From Fusobacterium sp. (lineage in GTDB: Bacteria > Fusobacteriota > Fusobacteriia > Fusobacteriales > Fusobacteriaceae): DNA of 6,968 nt. The notes beneath the pieces were generated by a model, which saw only the letters and a program-made list of their open reading frames with translations, made no database searches and was not told the DNA's origin. The translations under genes were made by a program, and so were the position numbers. The stretch is taken from positions 1 through 6,968 of the forward strand of contig JAHHTB010000091.1 in assembly GCA_020024855.1 (NCBI GenBank). Reading direction: 5' to 3'. Of the stretch, positions 1 to 6,195 are shown one piece after another (position 1 is the stretch's first letter; every line of letters begins with the position of its first letter).

Positions 1-65
1 CATAAATCTGCCATATAATTTTGCTAAAATAATTTGCAAAAAACTAAAAAATATTAATTTATTTC

Positions 66-94
66 TATTTTTTATAAAAAAAAAATTGTATAAT
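66..94 (+). promoter_or_regulatory. Candidate sigma70-type promoter of the operon
   Basis: The -10 is a perfect TATAAT at 89-94. With a 17-base spacer the -35 position falls on TATTTT at 66-71, a poor match to TTGACA, so recognition would rely on the -10 and on the A/T-rich upstream DNA. The spacer contains a ten-A run (76-85). Transcription would start near base 101, giving a leader of about 30 bases before the first ATG. The main weakness is that TATAAT-like strings arise easily in DNA this AT-rich. Confidence 0.4.
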
Positions 95-119
95 AATTTT
101 GATTAATTATTTTATTATT

Positions 120-125
120 AAGGAG
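120..125 (+). promoter_or_regulatory. Ribosome binding site of the first gene
   Basis: AAGGAG ends five bases before the ATG at 131. It is a near-perfect anti-16S match and fixes the start of the 575-codon gene. Confidence 0.8.
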
Positions 126-130
126 TAAAT

Positions 131-1858
131 ATGCTTAACAGAAAAGAAAAATCAATTCTTATTCTTTCACTTGCTATTATAGTTATTGGAGGAATAACTT
201 GTGTAAAAAAAGGTAAATTAATTGATAATTTATCTTCTAATCGTATACTAAATACTATCTACAAAAAAAATAGTTACAAAAAAATCAAAAATGAAATTTA
301 TAGAAAAATAAATGATAAAGATTTTCTTGAAATAGTTGACGATCTTTCATTTGAAAAATTAGAAGTTACAAATGATATTTTAAGAGAACCAGCTCTTGTG
401 TCTGCTATTAATAATAATGATAAAAAAGATTTTTTCAAAAATCTTACAAAGAAAACTCAAAATTATGAGAAAGCTCAAACTACCTATAAAATTTTAAGCT
501 CTTTCAATGCTCTTGAAACTATTTCACCTGAATTTACTACATATATTAAAAATAAGTTTGGATATATAAAAAAAGAGTATGATATGAATATTATAAAAGA
601 AATTCCAAATAGTATTCTTCAAAAAGATAAACTTGTAAAACTAACTTTAAATGAAGATTTAAAAAATATAATAAGAAATCTATCTTTTGAAAGCATTAAT
701 AATTTCAATTCTATCGTTGATAAAAATCCTGCTATTATTAAAATTCTTGAAAAGCCATTTAAAAAAGACACAAAGGATAATTTTGATTTAACTGGATTAG
801 ATGAAAAATATTTTGCTCAAGAACTTGATTTTGAAAATATGCAAACTATTTATAAAATAAGCAGAGATATTGCTATCCTTGGAAATATGGATACATCTTT
901 AAAAGATTTCTTTAGAATAAATCTTCATGATTTTGATTATAATAAAATTGCAAACTATGGTGGACTTTATCTTTCTGATAGAAAAAATGAGATTGAAATA
1001 AACAAAGAATATAGTTCTAAAGAGTATACTTTTGAAAATCCATATATAAAATTAAATCCTTACAATAGAACTCCACTTGGAGCACTTGTAAACTTTAAAA
1101 CAGAGTATAATGATAATCCTATAAAAATTACTATAAAAGGTGTTGATGGAAACTCTGATTATAGTTATATGTTAAATAAAAAATCTGAAAATGGTATCCC
1201 TGTTATTGCCCTTTATCCAAATACAAATAATAAGGTTAATATTAAGATACTTTCAAAAAATAAAGCCACTGTTCTTCAAGAGGAAAATATTTTTATTAAA
1301 ACAGAAAATCTTGATGAAAGACTTCCTATTGTTGTTATAGAAAAAGATTATGAGAAAGCTTATCCTGGAACTATTGAACCAGGAATGAATACAGTCTCAT
1401 TTATTACAGAAGAAAAATCTCTACCATTTATATTTGATAATTTTGGAAAAATTAGATATGTTTACAACTGTGATGGAAATATGGGTAGAGTTATTCTTAA
1501 AAAAGATAAAAATGATGGTTGGATTCTTGATAATGGAAAAACAACTATAAAAACAGATTATTTGGGAAAAGTTAGTGGAGATAAAATTGAAATAAAAGAG
1601 TATGAGGAGTTAAAAGTAGATGACGACCTTACAAAAGGATATACTGTAAATCACATTCAATATTTACCTAAGAGAAATAATCTTCTTATTGTTTATGGAT
1701 TTAGTAACACTACATATTCAAGTGCTGTTTTCTCTGAAGTGGATAGAGAAACAAGAGAAGAATTTTTTAAAGCAAGAATATACTTTAAAAAAAGTAAAAT
1801 AGAAGAAAATAATATTATCTTTGGAGAAAGAACAAAAATTTCTCCCAAAAATATATAA
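131..1858 (+). CDS. Membrane-anchored exported protein with arylsulfotransferase-like C-terminal half
   Basis: The protein has 575 residues. A basic start (MLNRKEK) and one hydrophobic helix at about 8-24 suggest an uncleaved signal anchor, with the rest outside the membrane. Residues about 65-265 are Lys/Asn-rich, probably helical, and contain two diverged copies of one segment (about 65-143 and 177-263), sharing LSFE and QTxYKI. From about 305 the sequence resembles the N-terminal domain of arylsulfate sulfotransferases (AssT): NPYNRTPLGALVNF (309-322), a beta-rich stretch, then IPVIALYPNTNNKV (356-369). Elements like the first propeller strands follow: DNFGKIRY (436-443), GWILDNG (463-469) and DYLGKV (476-481). 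The propeller-like part is only about 140 residues, much shorter than the six-bladed AssT propeller, and the whole protein has just two histidines (H265, H508). An active sulfotransferase therefore looks doubtful. As first gene of the operon, it may bind, modify or scaffold the polymer. The AssT relationship is recalled from family patterns, not from a search. Confidence 0.8.
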   Translation: MLNRKEKSILILSLAIIVIGGITCVKKGKLIDNLSSNRILNTIYKKNSYKKIKNEIYRKINDKDFLEIVDDLSFEKLEVTNDILREPALVSAINNNDKKDFFKNLTKKTQNYEKAQTTYKILSSFNALETISPEFTTYIKNKFGYIKKEYDMNIIKEIPNSILQKDKLVKLTLNEDLKNIIRNLSFESINNFNSIVDKNPAIIKILEKPFKKDTKDNFDLTGLDEKYFAQELDFENMQTIYKISRDIAILGNMDTSLKDFFRINLHDFDYNKIANYGGLYLSDRKNEIEINKEYSSKEYTFENPYIKLNPYNRTPLGALVNFKTEYNDNPIKITIKGVDGNSDYSYMLNKKSENGIPVIALYPNTNNKVNIKILSKNKATVLQEENIFIKTENLDERLPIVVIEKDYEKAYPGTIEPGMNTVSFITEEKSLPFIFDNFGKIRYVYNCDGNMGRVILKKDKNDGWILDNGKTTIKTDYLGKVSGDKIEIKEYEELKVDDDLTKGYTVNHIQYLPKRNNLLIVYGFSNTTYSSAVFSEVDRETREEFFKARIYFKKSKIEENNIIFGERTKISPKNI

Positions 1859-1872
1859 GGTGATGAAAAATT

Positions 1873-3123
1873 ATGAACAATAAAAATAGCAATTTGAAAA
1901 TAGTATATATTTTTCTACTTGGAATTTTCTACTTATTATATAACTACATAGCCCCAACAAGTAGTGATATGATTATCTATTCTGCTGGAACTTTTTCATT
2001 TATCTGCTTAGGGCTTTATCTTTCTGATAATATGAAATTTGATATTCCTCATTATAAAATGAATAAATTTTTTGCTACTGTTTTTATAAATCTATTCTTT
2101 TTTACAGTGTGGTTTATTCTTACTTGGGATTTCTGGATTATTCCTTTATTCCTTATGTTTACTTCTACACAGATGATACTTACTATCTATCTTATAAGTG
2201 TAACTTTCAAAAGAATTAAAACTACTGTTTATGGTTCTGGTGAAATGAAAAGAAGAGTCCTTTCTTCTCTTATTAGAAAAAAAGAATATGAATTTATTAA
2301 TATTGATGACCTTGAAAAAATTGAAACTTTTGTAAAAGAAAACAGAATTTCTTATGTTATTCTTGCAAAACTTCATCTTAGTGAAGAAGAAATAAATACT
2401 ATCTTAAAAATTAGAATGAATGGTGTTGAAGTTAAAAGTTATTTTGATTATATGCAAGAGGAAACATATAAAATTGACGTTGAACTTATAAATAATGAAT
2501 GGTTATTATATGGATATGGATTTAGAATTCTTCATAGTCCTATTAACAATAGAATAAAAAGAATTTTTGATATTTCAATGGCTGTCTTTATAGGAATTTT
2601 AACTTTACCTATAATGATTATATCAGCTATTATTGTTAGACTTGAAAGTCCTGGACCAATTATTTATAGTCAAGCAAGAGTTGGAGAACACAATGTTGAA
2701 TTTAATGTTCACAAATTTAGAAGTATGAGAAATGATGCTGAAAAAGATGGAGCAAAATGGGCTATGAAAAATGACCCAAGAGTTACTAAATTTGGAAACT
2801 TTATGAGAAAAACAAGAATAGATGAACTTCCTCAACTTTTAAATGTATTAAAAGGAGAGATGAGTTTTATTGGACCAAGACCAGAGAGAATGGTTTTTAT
2901 AAAAGATTTAGAAAAAGTTATTCCATATTATAATTTAAGACATCTTGTTAAACCGGGACTTACTGGTTGGGCACAAGTTATGTATCCTTATGGGGCAAGT
3001 GTTGAAGATGCAAAAAGAAAACTTGAATATGATTTATATTATATAAAACATCACAGTATTAGTCTTGATATTGCTATTATGTTTATGACTCTTAAAACTG
3101 TTGTTTTTGGAAAAGGAAGATAA
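1873..3123 (+). CDS. Polyprenyl-phosphate sugar-1-phosphate transferase (initiating enzyme)
   Basis: This 416-residue enzyme should transfer a sugar-1-phosphate from a nucleotide sugar to undecaprenyl phosphate, the first step of a lipid-linked repeat unit. Four hydrophobic helices lie at about 8-27, 33-50, 66-85 and 88-111. A small soluble middle domain (about 115-220) includes a Rossmann-like YGSGEMKRRV (120-129). The C-terminal bacterial sugar transferase domain (228-416) starts with KRIFDI and a Pro-broken membrane helix (about 236-256). It then shows ESPGPIIYSQARVG (258-271), KFRSMR (281-286), DPRVTKFG (301-308), the catalytic Asp-Glu pair in RIDELPQL (D317, E318), FIGPRPE (332-338) and PGLTGWAQV (361-369). 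The C-terminal domain is complete. At 416 residues it is somewhat shorter than usual WbaP/EpsE/CpsE-type enzymes (roughly 450-480), mainly in the middle domain. An AAGGTGAT site overlaps the stop of the previous gene, eight bases before this ATG. The sugar (glucose, galactose or an amino sugar) cannot be read from sequence. Confidence 0.95.
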   Translation: MNNKNSNLKIVYIFLLGIFYLLYNYIAPTSSDMIIYSAGTFSFICLGLYLSDNMKFDIPHYKMNKFFATVFINLFFFTVWFILTWDFWIIPLFLMFTSTQMILTIYLISVTFKRIKTTVYGSGEMKRRVLSSLIRKKEYEFINIDDLEKIETFVKENRISYVILAKLHLSEEEINTILKIRMNGVEVKSYFDYMQEETYKIDVELINNEWLLYGYGFRILHSPINNRIKRIFDISMAVFIGILTLPIMIISAIIVRLESPGPIIYSQARVGEHNVEFNVHKFRSMRNDAEKDGAKWAMKNDPRVTKFGNFMRKTRIDELPQLLNVLKGEMSFIGPRPERMVFIKDLEKVIPYYNLRHLVKPGLTGWAQVMYPYGASVEDAKRKLEYDLYYIKHHSISLDIAIMFMTLKTVVFGKGR

Positions 3124-3125
3124 TT

Positions 3126-3896
3126 ATGATTACTATTTTTACACCAGCATATAATAGAAAAAATACTCTACCAAGATTATATGAAAGTTTGAAAACTCAA
3201 ACTGATATGGATTTTGAATGGTTGATTGTTGATGATGGTTCAAAAGATGGAACAAAAGAACTTATAGAAAATTATCAAAAAGAAAATATCATAAATATCA
3301 GATATTTTTATCAAGAAAATGGTGGGAAACAAAGAGCTGTTAATAATGGTGTAAAAAAAGCTCTAGGGGAATATTTTTTCATTGTAGATAGTGATGACTA
3401 TCTTTCTTCTGATGCTGTCTATATGATAAAAAAATATTCTTTCTCTCTTCCAAAAGATTTTGGAGGAATGGTTTTTAAAAAAATACCTATTTCTCAAAAA
3501 GATTCTTCTTGTTTTACAGAAGAATATATTGATACAAACCCTATTGATATAGTTTTTAAATATAATATTCATGGAGATAAGGGAGAAGTTTTTAAAACTT
3601 CTATTTTAAAATCTTTTCCTTTCCCAGAAATTGAAAATGAAAAATTTATACCAGAGGGATATATCTGGAATAGAATTGGAAAAAAATATAATCTGAGATA
3701 TATTGATTATGGTATATATTATTTTGAATATTTAGAAGATGGTTATACAAATAATTTCAAAAGAGATTTGAAAAAAAATCCAAAAGGTTTTGGACTATAT
3801 TATAAAGATATGCTTTCATACAATATTCCTTTATCTGCAAAAATTAAATTCTTTTTAAGATATTTACAGACAAGATTATATTGTTTTATTAAATAA
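3126..3896 (+). CDS. Glycosyltransferase family 2 (GT-A fold)
   Basis: This 256-residue cytosolic, inverting-type glycosyltransferase probably adds a sugar to the lipid-linked intermediate. The GT2 landmarks appear in order: TPAYNR (6-11), LIVDDGSKDGT (33-43) with the nucleotide-binding Asp residues, ENGGKQRAVNNG (64-75) of the NGGK-x-x-A-x-N type, and the metal-binding IVDSDD (86-91). A C-terminal acceptor-side block follows, with HGDKGEVFKT (149-158), KFIPEGYIWNRIG (173-185, E177 a candidate base) and YLEDGYTNN (202-210). The last 30 or so residues are basic and aromatic (KIKFFLRYLQTRLY) and may touch the membrane. It starts two bases after the stop of the sugar transferase gene, and its AAGGAAG site lies inside that gene's last codons, so translation is probably coupled. 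An eight-A run (3771-3778) falls in codons 216-218. Donor and linkage are not predictable. Confidence 0.92.
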   Translation: MITIFTPAYNRKNTLPRLYESLKTQTDMDFEWLIVDDGSKDGTKELIENYQKENIINIRYFYQENGGKQRAVNNGVKKALGEYFFIVDSDDYLSSDAVYMIKKYSFSLPKDFGGMVFKKIPISQKDSSCFTEEYIDTNPIDIVFKYNIHGDKGEVFKTSILKSFPFPEIENEKFIPEGYIWNRIGKKYNLRYIDYGIYYFEYLEDGYTNNFKRDLKKNPKGFGLYYKDMLSYNIPLSAKIKFFLRYLQTRLYCFIK

Positions 3897-3906
3897 GGGA
3901 GGAATT

Positions 3907-5001
3907 ATGAAAATACTTCATACTATTACATCTCTTGAACTTGGGGGTGCTGAAAAACTTTTAACTGAACTTATTCCAGCACAAATTTCTTTAGGACATG
4001 AAGTTGAACTTCTAATTCTATGTGATAAAAATGCTGTATTTATGGATAATTTTAAATTAAAAAATATCCCTGTTCATGTTTCAAAATATAATTCTATTAA
4101 AACATGGAAAAATATGTTTCAAATAAAAAAATATGCAAAGAAAGGTAAGTTTGATATAGTTCATTCACACCTTACTCATGCACAATATTGGACAAGTCTT
4201 GCCACTCGTATTGACTTTAGTAAAAGAATATATCTTACTACTGAACATAGTACATCAAACAACAGACGTCAAAAATTTATCTTTAAAATTATTGATAAAT
4301 TTATTTATAAACCTTACAAAAAAATAATTTCTATCTCTCCAGCAACTGAAAAAGAGCTTACAAATTGGATAGGTGGAAATAAAAAAAGATTTGAAGTAAT
4401 TGAAAATGGTGTTGACCTAAGTAGATTTTCTCAAGGAGAAAAACTTGATTTATCTAGTTATGGACTTAATTCTGATGATAAAATTATCATTATGATTTCA
4501 AGATTTCACAAAGCTAAAGACCAAGATACAGTTATTAAATCTTTAGAATTTTTACCAAAAATTTATAAACTTGTTTTAGTTGGTGATGGAGAAAGAAGAG
4601 AGGAGCTTGAAAATCTTGTAAAAGAAAAAAATCTTTCATCAAGAGTTTTCTTCTTAGGAATAAGAAAAGATATTCCTAATCTTTTAAAAACAGCTTATAT
4701 CTCTGTTCAATCATCTATATTTGAGGGATTTGGTATAACTGCTTTAGAATCTATGAGTGCTGGAGTTCCTACTATTGCAACAGATGTTCCCGGACTTTCT
4801 GCAATAGTTAAAGATGGTGGAATATTATTTCCTGTGGGAGATTACAAAGGACTTGCTAAAATTATTTTCTCTCTTGAAAGAAATGATATGTATAACAAAA
4901 TTAAAAATTCTGGAATTGAAAAAAGTAAGTTATATGATATAAAAATAACAGCAGAAAAATATATAAATCTTTATAGGGATTTACTAAAAGGGGGAAAATA
5001 A
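3907..5001 (+). CDS. Glycosyltransferase family 4 (GT-B fold)
   Basis: This 364-residue protein is a retaining-type transferase with the two Rossmann domains of the GT-B fold. The N-terminal acceptor domain shows LELGGAEKLL (10-19), the glycine loop usual in EpsD/EpsF/CapM-like enzymes, then DIVHSHLTHA (83-92) and TTEHS (111-115). The hinge region carries IENGVDLSRF (165-174). The C-terminal donor domain shows ISRFHKAKDQ (197-206), LVGDGERR (224-231) and the EX7E-type motif with E273 and E281 in FEGFGITALESMSAG (272-286), followed by VPTIATDVPG (287-296). The length is normal and no key residue is missing. An AAGGGAGG site starts on the stop codon of the GT2 gene and ends four bases before this ATG. 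It probably acts on the undecaprenyl-linked oligosaccharide at the inner membrane face; the sugar donor is unknown. Confidence 0.94.
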   Translation: MKILHTITSLELGGAEKLLTELIPAQISLGHEVELLILCDKNAVFMDNFKLKNIPVHVSKYNSIKTWKNMFQIKKYAKKGKFDIVHSHLTHAQYWTSLATRIDFSKRIYLTTEHSTSNNRRQKFIFKIIDKFIYKPYKKIISISPATEKELTNWIGGNKKRFEVIENGVDLSRFSQGEKLDLSSYGLNSDDKIIIMISRFHKAKDQDTVIKSLEFLPKIYKLVLVGDGERREELENLVKEKNLSSRVFFLGIRKDIPNLLKTAYISVQSSIFEGFGITALESMSAGVPTIATDVPGLSAIVKDGGILFPVGDYKGLAKIIFSLERNDMYNKIKNSGIEKSKLYDIKITAEKYINLYRDLLKGGK

Positions 5002-5004
5002 AAA

Positions 5005-6183
5005 ATGATTCCATATATTGAAGTTTTTGGTTTCCTATTATTTGGAGCAATGGTTGAAGTTTTTGGAAAAAATGAAAGAAAAAAACAGATGCTTTTCACT
5101 TTTTCTATAATTCTTCTTATGGGATTTTTAGGATTTAGAGCCTTTATTGGTTGGGACTGGTTTTCTTACTATCCATCATATTACAATTTACCAAATGGAT
5201 TTAAATATGAGATAGGCTATGAAATTTGGAGTTCTATTTTTTATAAACTAGGGCTTTCATATCATCATTTTACATTTATAAATTCTATTTTAGATATAGG
5301 AGTTATCGCTTTTGTTTTAAAAAAATATTCTAAGTATCCACTTCTTTCATTGTTTTTGTTCCTTTCTATTCAAGGACTTTCTTTAGAAGTGGATTTATTA
5401 AGAAACGCAAAAGCTATTCTTCTTTTTTTAATCTCTATTGAGTTTATAAATAAAAAAGAGCCAATACCATTTTTTATTCTAAACATAATTGGTATGACTT
5501 TCCATATAAGTTCTATTATATATCTTCCAATGTATTTTATATTAAATAGAAATTATAGTAAAAAAATTATTCTTCCACTTATTATTTTAGGAAATCTATA
5601 TTATATTGCTGATACAAAGCTTTTTATAAAAATATTAGAATATATTTCAACTTTTGTGCCAAGTAGTATAGGTGATAAAATAATTAGTTATCTTTCTATA
5701 ATTCCAGAAAATTATAAACTGCCTCTTGGAACTTTATATTTTGAAAGACTTATTACATTTATTTTAGTATTTTTCTTCTTGAATAAAGAAAATAGTTCTT
5801 CAAATAAAAAAGATTCTTGTTATTCACTTATAATGGAAAATAGTTTCTATATTTTTTATCTTATTTTCCTTTTCACATCAGAGTTCTTTATTGCATCAAC
5901 AAGAATAGGAATTTTATTTATATTTGCAAATTGGTTTGTATGGGCTGAAATATTATCAAGAATAAAAGATATAAAATTAAAAATTGCTATATTTATTATA
6001 GCTATTCTTATTGGTGGTAATAGAATATACAACCATTTTACTTTTGAGGGAAATAGAATTTTATATAACTATGAAAATATAGTATCAAAACATAATTCTT
6101 ATGAAGAAAAAGTACCATATTTAAAAAGAGCTAGAGCATTTAAAGATAAAGCTGATGGTAAAGAGCTTTTAATTTTATATTAA
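5005..6183 (+). CDS. EpsG-family multi-pass membrane protein, probable Wzy-type polymerase
   Basis: This 392-residue protein has about ten or eleven hydrophobic helices, among them roughly 5-20, 29-47, 90-105, 112-128, 135-149, 154-180, 187-201, 247-259, 278-292, 297-317 and 324-338. Features typical of the EpsG family are GWDWFSYY (49-56) after the second helix, GYEIWSSIFYKLGLSYHHF (71-89), RNAKAILLF (133-141), MTFHISSIIYLP (164-175) and STRIG (298-302). EpsG proteins sit in Wzx/Wzy-dependent loci where no other polymerase is present, and are taken to join repeat units on the outer face of the membrane; that role is inferred here from family and context. A polar tail of about 50 residues follows the last helix, rich in charged residues and with NRIYNH (339-344) at its start. 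The gene lies three bases after the preceding stop, with a GGGGG-type site (4990-4994) ten bases upstream. A ligase or other membrane function is less likely. Confidence 0.85.
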   Translation: MIPYIEVFGFLLFGAMVEVFGKNERKKQMLFTFSIILLMGFLGFRAFIGWDWFSYYPSYYNLPNGFKYEIGYEIWSSIFYKLGLSYHHFTFINSILDIGVIAFVLKKYSKYPLLSLFLFLSIQGLSLEVDLLRNAKAILLFLISIEFINKKEPIPFFILNIIGMTFHISSIIYLPMYFILNRNYSKKIILPLIILGNLYYIADTKLFIKILEYISTFVPSSIGDKIISYLSIIPENYKLPLGTLYFERLITFILVFFFLNKENSSSNKKDSCYSLIMENSFYIFYLIFLFTSEFFIASTRIGILFIFANWFVWAEILSRIKDIKLKIAIFIIAILIGGNRIYNHFTFEGNRILYNYENIVSKHNSYEEKVPYLKRARAFKDKADGKELLILY

Positions 6184-6184
6184 T

Positions 6185-6191
6185 AAAGGAG
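6185..6191 (+). promoter_or_regulatory. Ribosome binding site of the last, partial gene
   Basis: AAAGGAG ends four bases before the ATG at 6196, in a 12-base gap after the EpsG-like gene. It sets the start of a gene whose end is not in the window. Confidence 0.75.
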
Positions 6192-6195
6192 ATTT

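Larger units (their letters stand above)
1..130 (+). other. AT-rich leader upstream of the polysaccharide operon
   Basis: This stretch has almost no G or C and carries no convincing gene. It holds a perfect TATAAT at 89-94, a ten-A tract at 76-85, a weak all-A/T inverted repeat (45-53 against 66-74), and a short TTTTGC/GCAAAA inverted repeat (19-24 against 36-41). A second TATAAT at 14-19 and an extended -10-like TGCTAAAAT at 22-30 lie too near the window edge for a -35 box to be judged. No GC-rich hairpin followed by a T run is visible, so no terminator of an upstream gene can be called. No JUMPStart or ops-type element is seen. Confidence 0.6.

Noticed and set aside
45..74. Inverted repeat of about nine A/T pairs with a 12-base loop, as a possible terminator or operator.
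   Set aside because: The stem is entirely A/T and weak, and lies in DNA where such symmetry is expected by chance. It ends in T's but lacks the GC-rich stem of an intrinsic terminator.
2..106. A frame open from the window start to a TAA at 104-106, possibly the 3' end of an upstream gene.
   Set aside because: Its 34 codons are low-complexity (Lys, Asn, Phe, Leu) with no recognisable motif, and they run through the A10 tract and the best -10 box. Chance openness of this length is somewhat unusual but not decisive. Sequence upstream of base 1 would settle it.
188..205. Possible lipoprotein signal in the first gene, with Cys24 after a hydrophobic stretch.
   Set aside because: The residues before the Cys are Gly-Ile-Thr, which do not fit the usual lipobox of Leu-Ser/Ala-Gly/Ala-Cys. 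An uncleaved membrane anchor fits better.
2146..2376. Antisense open frame of 76 codons inside the sugar transferase gene.
   Set aside because: It is a mirror of a strongly supported gene, has no recognisable domain and no clear ribosome site; its Phe/Lys/Ser-rich composition is that of a reverse-complement reading of AT-rich code.
2623..2835. Antisense open frame of 70 codons opposite the catalytic domain of the sugar transferase.
   Set aside because: It overlaps the most conserved part of a real enzyme on the other strand and shows no motif of its own.
3363..3572. Antisense open frame of 69 codons inside the GT2 gene.
   Set aside because: It is a reverse reading of GT2 coding sequence with no family resemblance.
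3771..3778. Eight-A run in the GT2 gene as a contingency (phase-variation) site; similar A7-A8 runs lie in the first gene (263-270, 278-284).
   Set aside because: Runs of this length are common in Lys/Asn-rich code at this base composition, and all frames are intact. Nothing in a single sequence supports slippage.
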